Origin: Incurvaria masculella
Taxonomy: Eukaryota; Arthropoda; Insecta; Lepidoptera; Incurvariidae
Reading direction: 5' to 3'
NCBI GenBank assembly: GCA_946894095.1
Contig: OX335652.1
Location: 4,921,001 to 4,985,000 of the forward strand
DNA: 64,000 bases
The position numbers and the translations under genes are program-made. The notes below the pieces were generated by a model. The model was not told where the DNA came from and searched no databases. It was given only the letters and a program-made list of their open reading frames with translations. Each line of letters begins with the position of its first letter. Position 1 is the stretch's first letter. Positions 54,301 to 63,807 of this stretch are shown here, in pieces.

Positions 54301-55105
54301 TTATGGCATTAAGATTCCTAGTTCTGCATCAATATACACTTCTGAAGCTTTGGCAATTCAAATCGCACTCGAGTTCATCGAAGTTCAACAACACTATACG
54401 TGGATAATAATAAGCGACTGCATGAGCGTTCATAGAGCCCTACAGAATACGAAACTAGATGCCAATACTCACTATGTCATACACCAAATACGGGATAAAC
54501 ACTTTTCCTTGATACAGCAAGGCTACGAAATATGTTTTTTCTGGATTCGCGGCCACATAAATTTGAAGCCACACGACTCAGCAGATTATCTAGCTAGAAC
54601 GATAGCTGACAGCAACCTGAATATTTGCCATATTAAGAATGTTGCCCTACCGCAATCGGAATTTGTAGCGAAAATAAAACAGGAAATTATCCACGAATGG
54701 ACCGAACAATGGAAAATGTCCAATACGGGTCGTTGGTACGCCGAAATAAACGATTTAGTTGGGAAAACACCTTGGTTCATTAAAACCTTACCAAAAAGAA
54801 GAAAATATTATACAACAATTTGTCGTCTACGTTTCGGACATTGTCTTTTTCAATCCCATCTTTACAGATTAAACCTTATCGACACCGCCGTATGCCCACA
54901 CTGCAACTTAGCTGATCAATCCCTGGACCACCTCTTCTTTCATTGCTGTGCTTTTGATGAGCAAAGAGAAAAACTATATAAATGCTTAGAAATTACATAC
55001 AAAGAAAGAGAAAAAATCCCGCTCGACCTGAAAAAGATATTAAGTCAACCGACCAACTTTGAACCCATATTTCTATATATACATGAGACAATAGAAAGTA
55101 TTTAA
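51368..55105 (+). CDS. Retrotransposon ORF2: endonuclease, reverse transcriptase, RNase H
   Basis: 1245 residues. APE-type endonuclease at 1-230: NVVQWNAQSL, ISETWLK (catalytic Glu), AGDFNAHH (Asp136), DPLGSYHLPT. Reverse transcriptase at about 430-730: SYRPVALTSCIGKIFE, NQFGFRRGRSARES, VFLDVVGAFNNID, RGTSQGGILSPLLF, the catalytic QFADDLVIY (Asp672-673) and VKFLGIIF. RNase H at about 950-1080: IYTDGSK (Asp958), SEALAIQ (Glu993), ISDCMSV (Asp1017), SADYLAR. A C-terminal CCHC motif follows (CPHC...HLFFHC). All catalytic residues are in place, so the protein may be active in target-primed reverse transcription. Confidence 0.95.
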   Translation: MSTLNVVQWNAQSLLCHRHILTQFLYENDIHIAIISETWLKPQQRCKFRGYQLERSDSGNSHNGVAILIHNSLSYTKIITTSDNSIQNIAIKLSYNNKFVTIVSLYSPPNCTPPFTKSKFDRLVKNISEPTIIAGDFNAHHTFWGCNNTDSRGRDILEIIDDNNLVLLNNGEVTTVGSSRWRPNALDLTMVSSSLALSCNWTVHDDPLGSYHLPTITKILLANNTYNNQETANNFPKHPNFRLVNWKIYSDLVSRELEHFNFDNLNPIESYDSFCNILNAAIEKSIPKRKHSSTPNSTFRHSKPKLSVPWWNEKCSSAVENSRKAYATFKLNCNDENYIEFKRLQALKKLILKRERSESWQRLCESFNRYTPVSKIWNTIKKFNNTYQSNSHNTNHDWINDFLQKYTPDYVENQLHSINSSVPNNNENEYVTKYFTLQELKSALNSRRDTACGLDMIPYKMLRHLNHNSLVIFLNTLNKLWCTSIIPWEWKIDCLIPILKPNKSKDDANSYRPVALTSCIGKIFEQLIKQRLEFFIERNNILPSNQFGFRRGRSARESFSHLHLDISKAFSLNHDTVCVFLDVVGAFNNIDHFTLASILNSLGIPAKLINWIYNFLNGREVYVKYSNSLFGPRFSYRGTSQGGILSPLLFIIYIHKLNSKLGFDVNNLQFADDLVIYCSIGDRVTTLTCINKAMENLYKYFTELNLDISPEKSKVVIFSKNKYKLKAEVFYNNTLLPVVETVKFLGIIFNSNLSWNSYVDGIADKALRSYNILRSLAGTYWGADPKILIMLFKSLIRSHFEYGFLCFSHHWKLIEKLEKIQNKSLRLITGAMMSTPIVSMQVECNIPPLRIRFKYLKLKFLLKLLSISNHPLFTKIQHLLSIPSDPSHHPYILRDFSNILHYKNEYEIQANFNFPCYLGKYDSKFYGIPIQIDENLECKEEFLEQISSYRGYRRIYTDGSKTVRGVGCAIYDETTKRGYGIKIPSSASIYTSEALAIQIALEFIEVQQHYTWIIISDCMSVHRALQNTKLDANTHYVIHQIRDKHFSLIQQGYEICFFWIRGHINLKPHDSADYLARTIADSNLNICHIKNVALPQSEFVAKIKQEIIHEWTEQWKMSNTGRWYAEINDLVGKTPWFIKTLPKRRKYYTTICRLRFGHCLFQSHLYRLNLIDTAVCPHCNLADQSLDHLFFHCCAFDEQREKLYKCLEITYKEREKIPLDLKKILSQPTNFEPIFLYIHETIESI

Positions 55106-55388
55106 CTACATGACACTCCAGAATTGACTACAATCCATAAGATACAATAAAGAGAAGGCTGTATAGCGAAAGCTTTTGCCTGTCCATTGGATAAAGAAAC
55201 AAAAAAAAAAAAAAAAACATTTCAATATTTCATAATTTCGTTCTGTGTATTCAATACAAAAGTTTACCTTTTATTCATGCGTTTGTTGCAAGCGAGAAAT
55301 CGTTTAATTTTGTGGTCTTGCTTTCCAATTCAAAAATTAGAAAAGAGTATTGCCTAAAAAATAATAACGTGTAGCCAAATCGATCAAC

Positions 55389-55416
55389 ATGAACGGATTT
55401 ATAGCTGTGCATTGTG
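55389..55416 (+). CDS. TASP1: TASP1 exon 1
   Basis: MNGFIAVHC plus one base before donor GTAAGT; starts the VHxGAG motif that exon 2 completes. Confidence 0.9.
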
Positions 55417-58400
55417 GTAAGTTTTCTTACCTTCTTCCCGACTGAGTTTATGCTGCGAGAGATGGAAGGCTAATGGCTTTATAAGCTTTCAAATGCTAAA
55501 TGCTAAAGCTGTTCGAAGCAAACAATTATGTTTCTGAAGATATTAGGTAGACTTCCAGCAGATAACGAAGGCTTTGCAACCGCTAACCGGCATATAGCCA
55601 CTGCCGGTTGATAAGTTTCGTTTCATTAACTATCCATGTCCAGTTACATAAAAAATGAACCCAACCACACCCAAATATGGTTCACCTCGAATATTATCAC
55701 ATTATGAGCTTAGAACATAATTCAACTATTTCTCAAAGTAATGAGATATTCATTGTCCATATTGTCATAACCATTACACTTTCAAACAAATATTAAAATG
55801 TGTGTCGATCTATCTATTTCTACGATATTACTATCCATATTGTGATTTAATTAGAATTTATAGACCTAGTTTCGTTAAGTTATCAAATTGATTAGTGCAA
55901 AGTTTCAGAAGTGTAATGTAAGTCAAATTTGGAGTTTTTATATTTTATGGTGTAAGGCTGGACTCAAACCAGCAAGCAAAGCAATTGCTGTCAATGCACT
56001 ATAACAGTCCCTACATGCTATGACGGTAGGTTACTGGGCCCCTACTGCGAAACCCTATCGAGTAGACGCTATCGAGGAGGCGATATCGCCTGTCAAAAAT
56101 ATTGCATGTGTTTGACAGATGGTGGCTGCTCGTTAGATTACTTCATCATTTCTAACAACTAGCTGGGTATCAGGGATGGTAGAGTAGTTTTTTATAAACA
56201 TTTTGATGTAAAAATTTGGGTCCAGAGATATCTATTTTTCTTGGAAAAAATGTTTAAAAATGATTATATAATACATAATTATTAAATACAATAATTTAAT
56301 TACAATATAATAAATATACTAAAATAATACAATAGACAATATATTAAAATAATAAAAAACACAAAAATTAAAATTATTTAAAGAACTATATTGGTCCTAC
56401 TTCTCGAAAGAATATTGATGTGTGTTTTTGGGATATTCATCATTACTGAGATGTATTGTAATGTGGTCTTGTTTGATTCATAAATTACAGCTGTATAATT
56501 TGTGATTAATCCAACATGATCATATAAAATACCTGACACACTTTTGGTTGATTTCATTGAACTGATTTGTCTTTATAGGCGCGGGCTACCACAGTGACGC
56601 TTTAAAGAAGGAGTATCAGAAACTTAGCAACTTAGCATGTAGAAAGGCTGCAGAGATACTGAAATCTGGAGGCAGTGCTATGGAGGCTGTGGAGAAAGCT
56701 ATTATCGGTTTGTAATTTGATTTGATCTAATTCCCAATAATGAAAAAATATATATACAGAATGCCTCAGACAAAAGCCTATTAAGCTATATTTTATGTTT
56801 GTAATACTGTGTGACATCCTATCAGAGTGGAAAAGGAAAGTGGAAAGGAATTACTTAAGTTATCTCAGCAACACCTTTGGATTTTGTCACCACCGTTTGC
56901 CAGCCTCGGTAGCTCAGTGTGCGATGCCTTGCGATTCGATAACCTGGGGAAGCACCTCTGAGCGCGGTTGGGTTCTAGATGGGTGACCATTTTCAACCGT
57001 TGAGGCTGGCCGTGGTTTGGATTCAACGTAAACTTGTAGGTCCCCTTCCTTACTGACTAGGCGGTAGGGTTAATCCAGTTCAATGTAGCCGAGCAATATA
57101 AGGAAGGTCATGGCATGGCACCTAGTTCCCATGTGGTGTGTTAGGCTAATATCTGACGGTCAGTTCGGTATTAGCCATCCATGTCTAGTTACATAAAAAA
57201 AAACTTCAAACAAAATCAAGATGCTTTAGCTAAAATAAATTATTTTTTGCTGCCATGTTAATGTGGCTTCCACTATATTCAATTTTCTGTTGCGGCTCAT
57301 AGCCTAGTGGCGCGGGGATTAGCCTTGCATACTAGAGGTCTGGGTTGAAATACTCACCCAATTCATACAACACTTTCTTTCGGTTTCTGAGTTTTATAAG
57401 TGCATTTCGTCACAAATCCGAGCTGCTCCATGGTTCGGAATCCATGTAAAACTGTAGGTCCCCTACTAGGTTGTACAGTTATGCCCGCCCGGGTTGGTAC
57501 CATTGCATCTATGGTGCGTAGCCATGTCCAGTTAAATAAAAAAAGTTGACTGGTTGAGATAATACGTATCACTTAAGATCCTGTGTCTGTCGTATCAGAT
57601 AACATGTGTTGCACGTGTGCACTTAAGATTGTTATTGAATGATGATACATAAAGTAAAATTACTAATTATTTCATGTTAAATCGGAATCAGAGTTGGAGA
57701 ACAGTCCCCTCACCAATGCAGGCTTTGGCTCCAACCTCAGCTGGGAAGGCACCGTGGAGTGTGACGCCTCTATTATGAACGGACAAACATTACACTTTGG
57801 GGCCTGCGGAGCTGTGTCCTGTGTCTGGAACCCAATAACCCTCGCCAAGCATCTCTGCATGAAGCAATGCGACAACCTCTCTCTAGGCCGAATACCTCCT
57901 TGCATCCTCACAGGACAAGGAGCCAAGTCATGGGCCGAAAGAATGGGCATAGAAACTGTCGACAATCGAAAGATGATCTCTTCCCGAGCGTTCCGTAACT
58001 TCAAACACTGCAAGCGAAAGCTGAAGAGATATTCTAGGCAGAACGACATCAAATTTAGCCCTTTGGACACGGTCGGAGCCATTTGCGTCGATTCAAACGG
58101 AGTGGTAGCGTCGGGCGCCAGTTCCGGCGGTGTCTCCTTGAAGCACGAAGGCCGTGTGGGCCAGGCCGCGTCCTTCGGAAGTGGCGTGTGGGCCGTGATG
58201 AGCAGAGATGGCGTGAAGCCTTCCATAGCCTCGTGCACTTCAGGTTGCGGTGAACATTTGATTCGAACCCAGCTGGCCAAAAACACGGCAGAGAGTCTGA
58301 TGGAACCCTCTCCGGTGTTGGCGCTGGACACGTGTCTGAAGGAACAGTTCCTAGAATCTCCATTCCTGTGGGATGTTCCGGAGAGACTGGGCGGAACATT

Positions 58401-59685
58401 GGCTTTGAAATTCCACCCTCAGACAGGTGAAGGAGAGCTGTTGTGGGGGCACACCACCAAGACGATGTGCGTAGGCTACATGTCTACAAACAAGGAAAGA
58501 CCTAAGGTAAGATAATGTTGGTAATGGAGTTAGTCAAATTTGTTTATAAGTAGTCTGCATAGACTATAGATTCGTTTAGTAGAAATTTCGAAAACACAAC
58601 ATTCCTGAATTTAATTTAATTGAAGCGAAGCCGATCCTTGGGTGGTATTTTACAGATGGGATCCTAACTGTGAATTTTCTGAGTCAGGAAGTTCCGGAAG
58701 TTACAACGCCCCAAATTTATATTGCAATATTTTGAGTTCTTTCATAACTTAAAAATTGTCGCACCAAATCTCTTGCAAGAGTTTTCATTGTGTCATCTCT
58801 GCAAATCGTCCTAGACTCATCACATTGGTACTCAAATGAAAGGTCTCAATTGAGATCGACCATCCCGTAATATGAAAATTTTATTTTGCCATATCCTTCT
58901 TTCATGTGCAAATTTGATTATGTTATAACTCTGGAAGATCTCAACGTAGACCCATGCAAAAACTGTGACTGAGCACTAACCCCCTCCACCCTCCTGGTGA
59001 CTAAATGTGTTATTTTGCAATTTGACATGGTTTTTAGGGTTCTGTACCCAAAGGGTGAAAACGGAACCCTATTACTAAGTCTCCGCTGTCCGTCCGTCCG
59101 TCTGTCACAGGGCTGTATCTCATGAACTGTAACAGATAGGAAACTGAAATTTTCACAGATTATGTATTTATTTTGCCGTTATAACAACAAATAGGTAAAA
59201 TTATAAAATAATAAAAATTAAGGGGGGGCCCATACAAAAAACGTGTTTTTTTGTGTGTTAAATCTTGTACGATGGTACGGAACCCTTCGTGTGCGGACCG
59301 ACTAGCACTTGGCCGGTTTTTGTATTGTAATACAGGGTTACACGTGTTAACAGGTAGGGCTTAAAATTAAGCTAGTTTTGGCATTATTAAAACAGAAAGT
59401 GCCAGGTGTTCTTTACATTGAGAATATTGTCAATCCATATAAACACTTGCATTATAATTCTGTCTGTGTGAAAGAATGTAATATAGAAGATACATTTAGG
59501 TAACCCTTTTGCTATGTTATATTTTTCAGTGTGTGATATCGTATCTGCCACCAAATATGCAGCCAGGAAGAAAAGCGGTCGTGTCCGGGTATCCGTTCAC
59601 AATCCCCCTTCAGCCTTCGCCCTTCATACAGTGGGAAATAAAAAGCGAAGTGGCAACCCATTGTAATGGGAATCACCCTGATTAG
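55389..59685 (+). CDS. TASP1: Threonine aspartase 1 (taspase-1), 4 exons
   Basis: Exons 55389-55416, 56579-56707, 57692-58506 and 59530-59685 join in phase (28+129+815+156 bases) to a 375-residue protein. Conserved parts in order: VHCGAGYHS, SPLTNAGFGSNL, GTVECDASIMNG, LSLGRIPPC, LDTVGA with the catalytic Thr179, SSGGVSLKHEGRVGQA, SGCGEHLIRT, ESPFL, GHTTKTMCVGYMS. Taspase-1 is an Ntn hydrolase that cleaves itself before this Thr to form alpha (1-178) and beta (179-375) subunits. In animals it cleaves MLL/trithorax-type and TFIIA proteins after Asp. The N-terminus is shorter than in vertebrates, starting directly at the first core strand. Introns hold SINEs, half a MITE and a (GTCY)n MITE. Confidence 0.96.
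55628..55660 (+). repeat. SINE 3' end fragment
   Basis: CTATCCATGTCCAGTTACAT and an A-run only; in TASP1 intron 1. The rest of that intron (56160-56420) is very AT-rich. Confidence 0.6.
56036..56135. repeat. Half copy of the palindromic MITE at 38648
   Basis: GGGCCCCTACTGCGAA, CGCTATCGAGGAGGCGATAT, CGCCTGTCAAAAATATTG; breaks off after GTTTGACAGATGG. In TASP1 intron 1. Confidence 0.7.
56579..56707 (+). CDS. TASP1: TASP1 exon 2
   Basis: Acceptor GTCTTTATAG, donor GTTTGT; reads (G)AGYHSDALKKEYQKLSNL, ACRKAAEILKSGGSAME, AVEKAII. Confidence 0.93.
56895..57206 (+). repeat. SINE with CAGCCTCGGTAGCTCAGTG head
   Basis: Same head as the SINE at 27011: A-box TAGCTCAGTGTG, B-box-like GGGTTCTAGATGGG. 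The body has a deletion after TAGGCGGTAGGG; the tail is an A-run. In TASP1 intron 2. Confidence 0.83.
57282..57545 (+). repeat. SINE with GCGGCTCATAGCCTAGTGG head
   Basis: Same head as the SINEs at 9221 and 29826: A box TAGCCTAGTGG, weak B box GGGTTGAAATAC. The middle of the body is deleted between CATTGCATC and GCCATGTCC. In TASP1 intron 2. Confidence 0.83.
57692..58506 (+). CDS. TASP1: TASP1 exon 3
   Basis: Large exon from E53 to K324 carrying most of both subunits, including Thr179 (ACG at 58069-58071). Acceptor AATCAG, donor GTAAGA. The minus-strand frames here (58331-57672, 58399-58055) are shadows. Confidence 0.95.
59031..59321 (+). repeat. (GTCY)n-carrying MITE in TASP1 intron 3
   Basis: Complete; 3' palindrome damaged (GTGCGGACCGACTAGCAC). 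Confidence 0.87.
59530..59685 (+). CDS. TASP1: TASP1 exon 4 (terminal)
   Basis: Acceptor TATTTTTCAG; reads CVISYLPPNMQPGRKAVVS, GYPFTIPLQP and ends NGNHPD at TAG 59683-59685. Confidence 0.92.
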   Translation, partial: CVISYLPPNMQPGRKAVVSGYPFTIPLQPSPFIQWEIKSEVATHCNGNHPD

Positions 59686-59743
59686 AATTGGTATAATCTT
59701 ACACCGGTTTCTTATTCCATAGCATAGACCGTGTCACACCTAT

Positions 59744-59749
59744 AATAAA
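59744..59749 (+). promoter_or_regulatory. TASP1: Candidate TASP1 polyadenylation signal
   Basis: AATAAA 59 bases after the stop codon, the first one downstream; gives a short 3' UTR. Confidence 0.55.
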
Positions 59750-60699
59750 GTGTTGCCTTAGCCGTTTAAACTGTGGAAATGTTTGTGCTAATTTGTGAAC
59801 TGTATTATGCAATTCGTTAATATATTTTAGGGGGTGACTGTAAACCCCAAAACAAGCTACCTTTTCCTCTATTTTGTATGTAAACACAAAATCATCACTA
59901 CCTACTGTTGACACACCGTCACATTTCATCAATCCTTTCAGCAAAATGTGCAAAAAAAAACTTGTTAATTATTTTGAAAAAAAAAAGGAAATATTAGATA
60001 TTCTATATTATAATATATATTATATATTCTATATATTCTTGCATCTTCTACTCATTAGGCATAGGTTATTTAATTTCTGAATTACCACTGAATTCAATCT
60101 GACTTGACTCTTCTGACTTTTTTTATGTTTAATACAACTAACTCCTTGTCCTTGGCAGTGGCAAACCTTGCAACTAATTGGCATTTTTATTTTGAGTATA
60201 GTTTTGACTTTTTATTAGTATTTCAAAATCACCTTACCTGGTTATACAAAGAATACTCTTTTTTGGTACTACTTTGGTGGCTACTTACATATACCGCATA
60301 GGTTTAGTTTGATAGTCCTTCAAATGAACTTTTCAAACTTGAATCGGAAAGAAATACATGCTCACCTTGAAAATCTAAACACAGGCCTATAACAAGCTAT
60401 GCTAAGGTTATATAAATTTGTGTATGTTTAAACATTTTCGTAATTTGGATTGCCTTACGGGCATAATTCCTTCTATATTCCTTGAATTGTAGCATATTAG
60501 CACACATTCTGTAAAAAAATTAAAAACGGTGCTAGGCTTAGTTTGTGTAACTGACTTTAAAAATAAGGTCTTTTTTCTTGTACCTTTTTTTAATGTATTG
60601 ATCTGTAATGAAGCACTTATTTAGTGAATGACATATTCAATATTTTGTAAATGTGTTGGTTAAATATGGTCAAATATGTTTTGTCTAATAATAAACAAG
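59750..60699. other. AT-rich intergenic stretch
   Basis: Very AT-rich, including a TATA-type low-complexity run at 59995-60045. No gene or matched repeat. Confidence 0.45.
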
Positions 60700-61133
60700 A
60701 GTGTTGGGCCCGTAAGCAAAGTTCTCCATACCAAATTAGTTTTCAAAAAAAAATTCACCAAACTATGCATACATTTTTATTTGTAGTTCATTTTCTTTGT
60801 TTTTTTTTTCAGATTTTTGTTTTAGAATGCACTGATATGATTTTAATTGAATATACAATATCAGGAAACAAATATATGTGTCTACATGTTTTGTTTTTTT
60901 TTTTAAATCTGAACCAAATCACAAATGAACAAATCTAAACAGCAAAAATAAAATCTTCATACAGATTTTATTTTCTCTGCCCAGGATACGTTTAAATAAA
61001 AAACCAGACACGGATATCTGTTGCCTCATATTAGATACAAAATATCAAGTAAATAGGAACAATTGTTTTCAAATGGTTAGAAAACTACATTCGTATGCGT
61101 AATTGCTTACAGGAGTTACAGGCCCACCTTAAA
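60700..61133. repeat. TTAA foldback element, diverged
   Basis: From GTTGGGCCCGTAAGC to GCAATT-GCTTACAGG, ending GGCCCACCTTAA. Inner blocks ATATGTGTCTACATG and GACACGGATATCTGTT are the mutated arms. Central TCTTCATACAGATTTTATTT and CTCTGCCCAGGATAC match the 45.9-kb copy. Confidence 0.6.
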
Positions 61134-61389
61134 ATGTTTTTATAAGAGCCAATATACATAGGTACCTCCAAATTGGATTGTGTAAAATAATAAATCAGGA
61201 TGTATCAAAAGTGACATTACCAATGAGCCGACAATGCCTATTATTGATGAATTATAAATGTATTGAATTTGGATTATGAATCTGAAATTCATAATGCACT
61301 GTGCATACTGAATGAAGAATGTTATACTATTACCTTAACGTTTTGTCTATTGGATTTTGTATGAATAACTAGTTTTAAGTAAAATATAC

Positions 61390-61692
61390 TTTTTAGGGTT
61401 CCGTACCCAAAGGGTGAAAACGGAACCCTATTACTAAGCCTCCGCTGTCCGTCCGTCCGTCCGTCTGTCCGTCTGTCACAGGGCTGTATCTCAGTAACCG
61501 TAACAGGTAGACAGCTGAAATTTTCACAGAGTGTGTATTTATTTTGCCGCTATAACAACAAATAGTTTAGATTAAAAAATAATTAAAATTAAAGGGGGCT
61601 CCTATACAAAAAACGTGATTTTTTTTGTTTTATTTTTTACGATGGTACGGAACCCTTCGTGTGCGAGTCCGACTCGCACTTGGCCGGTTTTT
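61390..61692 (+). repeat. (GTCY)n-carrying MITE
   Basis: Complete; directly abuts the foldback arm that follows. Confidence 0.88.
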
Positions 61693-61867
61693 CGTGCTAA
61701 GCAAGCATGTTGCTTTTTCCAACATATGTGGATGATACGTATGTACATACGAGGGGCGTTTAATAAAATGTATCTACCTAGACAAGAAAAAAAACCTTAG
61801 AGTAAAAATCATTTATAGCGTAGGTCTCTCCCTTTATGGTAGTCTTATTTGGCACTAACTCCAAAAG

Positions 61868-62670
61868 TTATAATCCTTTCTCATCCCAAAATACAGTGGC
61901 CATGACCTTGACTGCCGATTTTTTGACTTTGAACTTTTTAGAACTGGGTGACGATTTGTGCTTCCACTGCATGGACTCCATTTTATACTCAAGATCTCTA
62001 TGGTAAACCCAAGTTTCATCTGCTGTCACCAACCGTTGAAAAAACTTGCTGGGTCCTACCAAACAGATCCAAGTGCTCTTGGAAACATTCGCGTCGGGCA
62101 TCCTTTTGAAGTGGTGCCAGAAACCGCGAGACCCATTTTGGGCTGACTTTAGAAATTTGCAAATGTTCATGAAATGAAATGAAAATGAAATGAAAAAATA
62201 CTTTATTTGCAGCCATACGGTACAAAAAGGCGGAAATTAATGCCATAAGGCATTCTCTACCATTCAACCTTAGAGATGTAGGAGAGGTGCAGTGAGGCGG
62301 GCAAAAAAATAAACGTAAAACAAAATGAATTAGCGAAAATGTTCATGAATTCTATTCCAAACTGTGCCTGCCGAGATGTCCATTTCTTTAGTCAAAATGA
62401 ATTCTTCTTTTTTTTATGCATTTCTGGACTTGTTGCCGTCACTGGCTGCCCCATGTGAGTTTCGTTTTCTATGGACTCTCGTCCCCATGTGAACTGCTTG
62501 CTCCAATATTTGACTTTATATTCAGAGGGCGCAGACTCCCTGTATATTGTTTCCATGCATTCAAATATTTCTTTAGGCTTCTTTTCCTCTTTAGAGAAGA
62601 ACTTAATAACCGCTGCTCTAAATCAAGCAAAATTTGAGTAGACTCAGACATTGATGCACTCGATGTCACT
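61868..62670 (-). pseudogene. Mariner transposase remnant, interrupted
   Basis: Minus-strand coding is recognisable at 62610-62440 (KVKYWSKQFTWGRESIE, the helix-turn-helix end) and 62171-61868 (SAQNGSRGFWHHFKRMPDAN, then TADETWVYH with the first catalytic Asp, and KSAVKVMATVFWDEKG). It is interrupted at 62172-62336 by the LINE/SINE tail. The C-terminal half with the other two Asp residues is deleted. Confidence 0.85.
62172..62336 (-). repeat. LINE/SINE 3'-tail insertion with target duplication
   Basis: Same sequence as 39540-39656, flanked by a 13-bp direct repeat AAATGTTCATGAA (62159-62171, 62337-62349). A CATTT-type tail and target duplication indicate insertion by target-primed reverse transcription. 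Confidence 0.85.
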
Positions 62671-62671
62671 C

Positions 62672-63221
62672 TTAAGGTGGCCCAACCCGGTCATCTCCCC
62701 ATACAAAAGGGGAAAGAAGATAACGCCCATATTTCTGGTCAAAGATCCAAAATTTTGCTCAAAATAGCTTTATTTGAACGAACTAGATGTCTGATGACCG
62801 TTGGCATTGTAAAATTGTGTTTGGTTTCTAAGTTATAAGGTCCGAAAGTTCGAATTTTTCGCGCGTTTTATACAATAACTTTGGAGGTGGATTACGCAAT
62901 GATAAAGTAAGAACATCTTAAAAACATTAGTCATCAGACATAGCTTATTTAATCAAGATTTATGATCTATTTGGTTTTTGTTAGATTTTTTACTACAGCG
63001 GTCGTGGTTTACTTTTAGCTATAAGTCGTTTTGAAATTAAAATTTTCGTAAATCTCACCAAATCATACACTACGCACTTTGTCTTTTTTGTGGACATGTT
63101 GCATCTTCCTCATCGCGGAGCCTGTCTTATTCTTTGAAACAGAGAAGGTCCCAGAGCGCAACAGCACGGTTTTGTACCGTGCCCGCGAATGAGTTAGGCC
63201 CGCCGGGTTGGGCCACCTTAA
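62672..63221 (+). repeat. TTAA-flanked MITE inside the mariner
   Basis: TTAA at 62672-62675 and 63218-63221; nearly complete. Confidence 0.9.
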
Positions 63222-63480
63222 AGTATTAATCGGACTTATTTAAAATTTAGAACGCGTTACATAAAGAAACATAGCTATAACACATGCCTCAACTTGTTCA
63301 GCGACGCTCTTTACCCTTAGGTAGATAAATTATTGAACGCCCCTCGTATGCATGTACATTGAATCGACCATAAATCAAGGAAACATTAATTAAATAAAAC
63401 AATCTGTAGAAAAAACTATTCTATGTTATGTTAAGTATATAGTACAAAGCTAGACTCAAACCAGAAGCCCGATTCTGCTA

Positions 63481-63807
63481 TTTGTCCAATTTCAAACCAT
63501 TCCGTATGAGTTATGTTTCGGTCAAACATAACACGCTAAGTTTTGAGTGCGGTTTTAAAAAATCGGTATTCAGCTAATTCACGCCCGTGTTTTATCTTGC
63601 GTGCCGCCTAAAGGGTAAAATAACCTGTCACGATTTTGACAGTTAATTGCTCTCTCAAATATGACATACGAAAAGAAAGAGTTAGCGATATGCCAACTTA
63701 ATGTAGAAAAGTAGTGATATTTGCAGTTCGGCGAAGCGATGCTTCGAAGCAAGGATAAACCTGCGAGAGAGGCGCTCGACCGACTCCTTTCATTTGCCTA
63801 TACGTGA
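63481..63807. other. Stretch without recognised feature
   Basis: No gene or matched repeat. Confidence 0.4.

Larger units (their letters stand above)
49934..55222 (+). mobile_element. Non-LTR retrotransposon, apparently intact (I/Jockey superfamily)
   Basis: Two long, uninterrupted frames (50124-51368, 51368-55105) followed by an 18-base A-run ending at 55217. The 5' boundary is somewhere after the MITE that ends at 49912; a possible 6-bp target duplication ACATTT occurs at 49934-49939 and at the end of the A-run (55217-55222), which would place the element at about 49940-55217. The RNase H domain after the RT points to the I-clade side of the superfamily. The absence of any stop or frameshift over 5 kb suggests recent insertion. 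Confidence 0.85.
61760..63346 (-). mobile_element. Internally deleted mariner carrying two insertions
   Basis: Terminal inverted repeats CGAGGGGCGTTTAATAAAA (left) and CGAGGGGCGTTCAATAATT (right, inverse strand), both followed by TATCTACCTA; TA duplications at 61758-61759 and 63347-63348. It contains part of a transposase frame, a LINE/SINE tail insertion and a complete TTAA MITE. Without the insertions it is about 0.87 kb, shorter than an intact mariner. Confidence 0.9.
61693..63480. repeat. Foldback element (tRNA-like family) split by a mariner
   Basis: Left arm 61693-61757 (TTCGTGCTAAGCAAGCATG, CTTTTTCCAACATATGTGG) and right part 63349-63480 (AATCGACCATAAATCAAGG, AACATTAATTAAAT, then the T-arm remnant AGCTAGACTCAAACCAG) flank the mariner insertion. 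Confidence 0.65.

Noticed and set aside
57672..58399. Minus-strand ORFs of 219 and 114 residues
   Set aside because: They are antisense to TASP1 exon 3, which has unambiguous homology.
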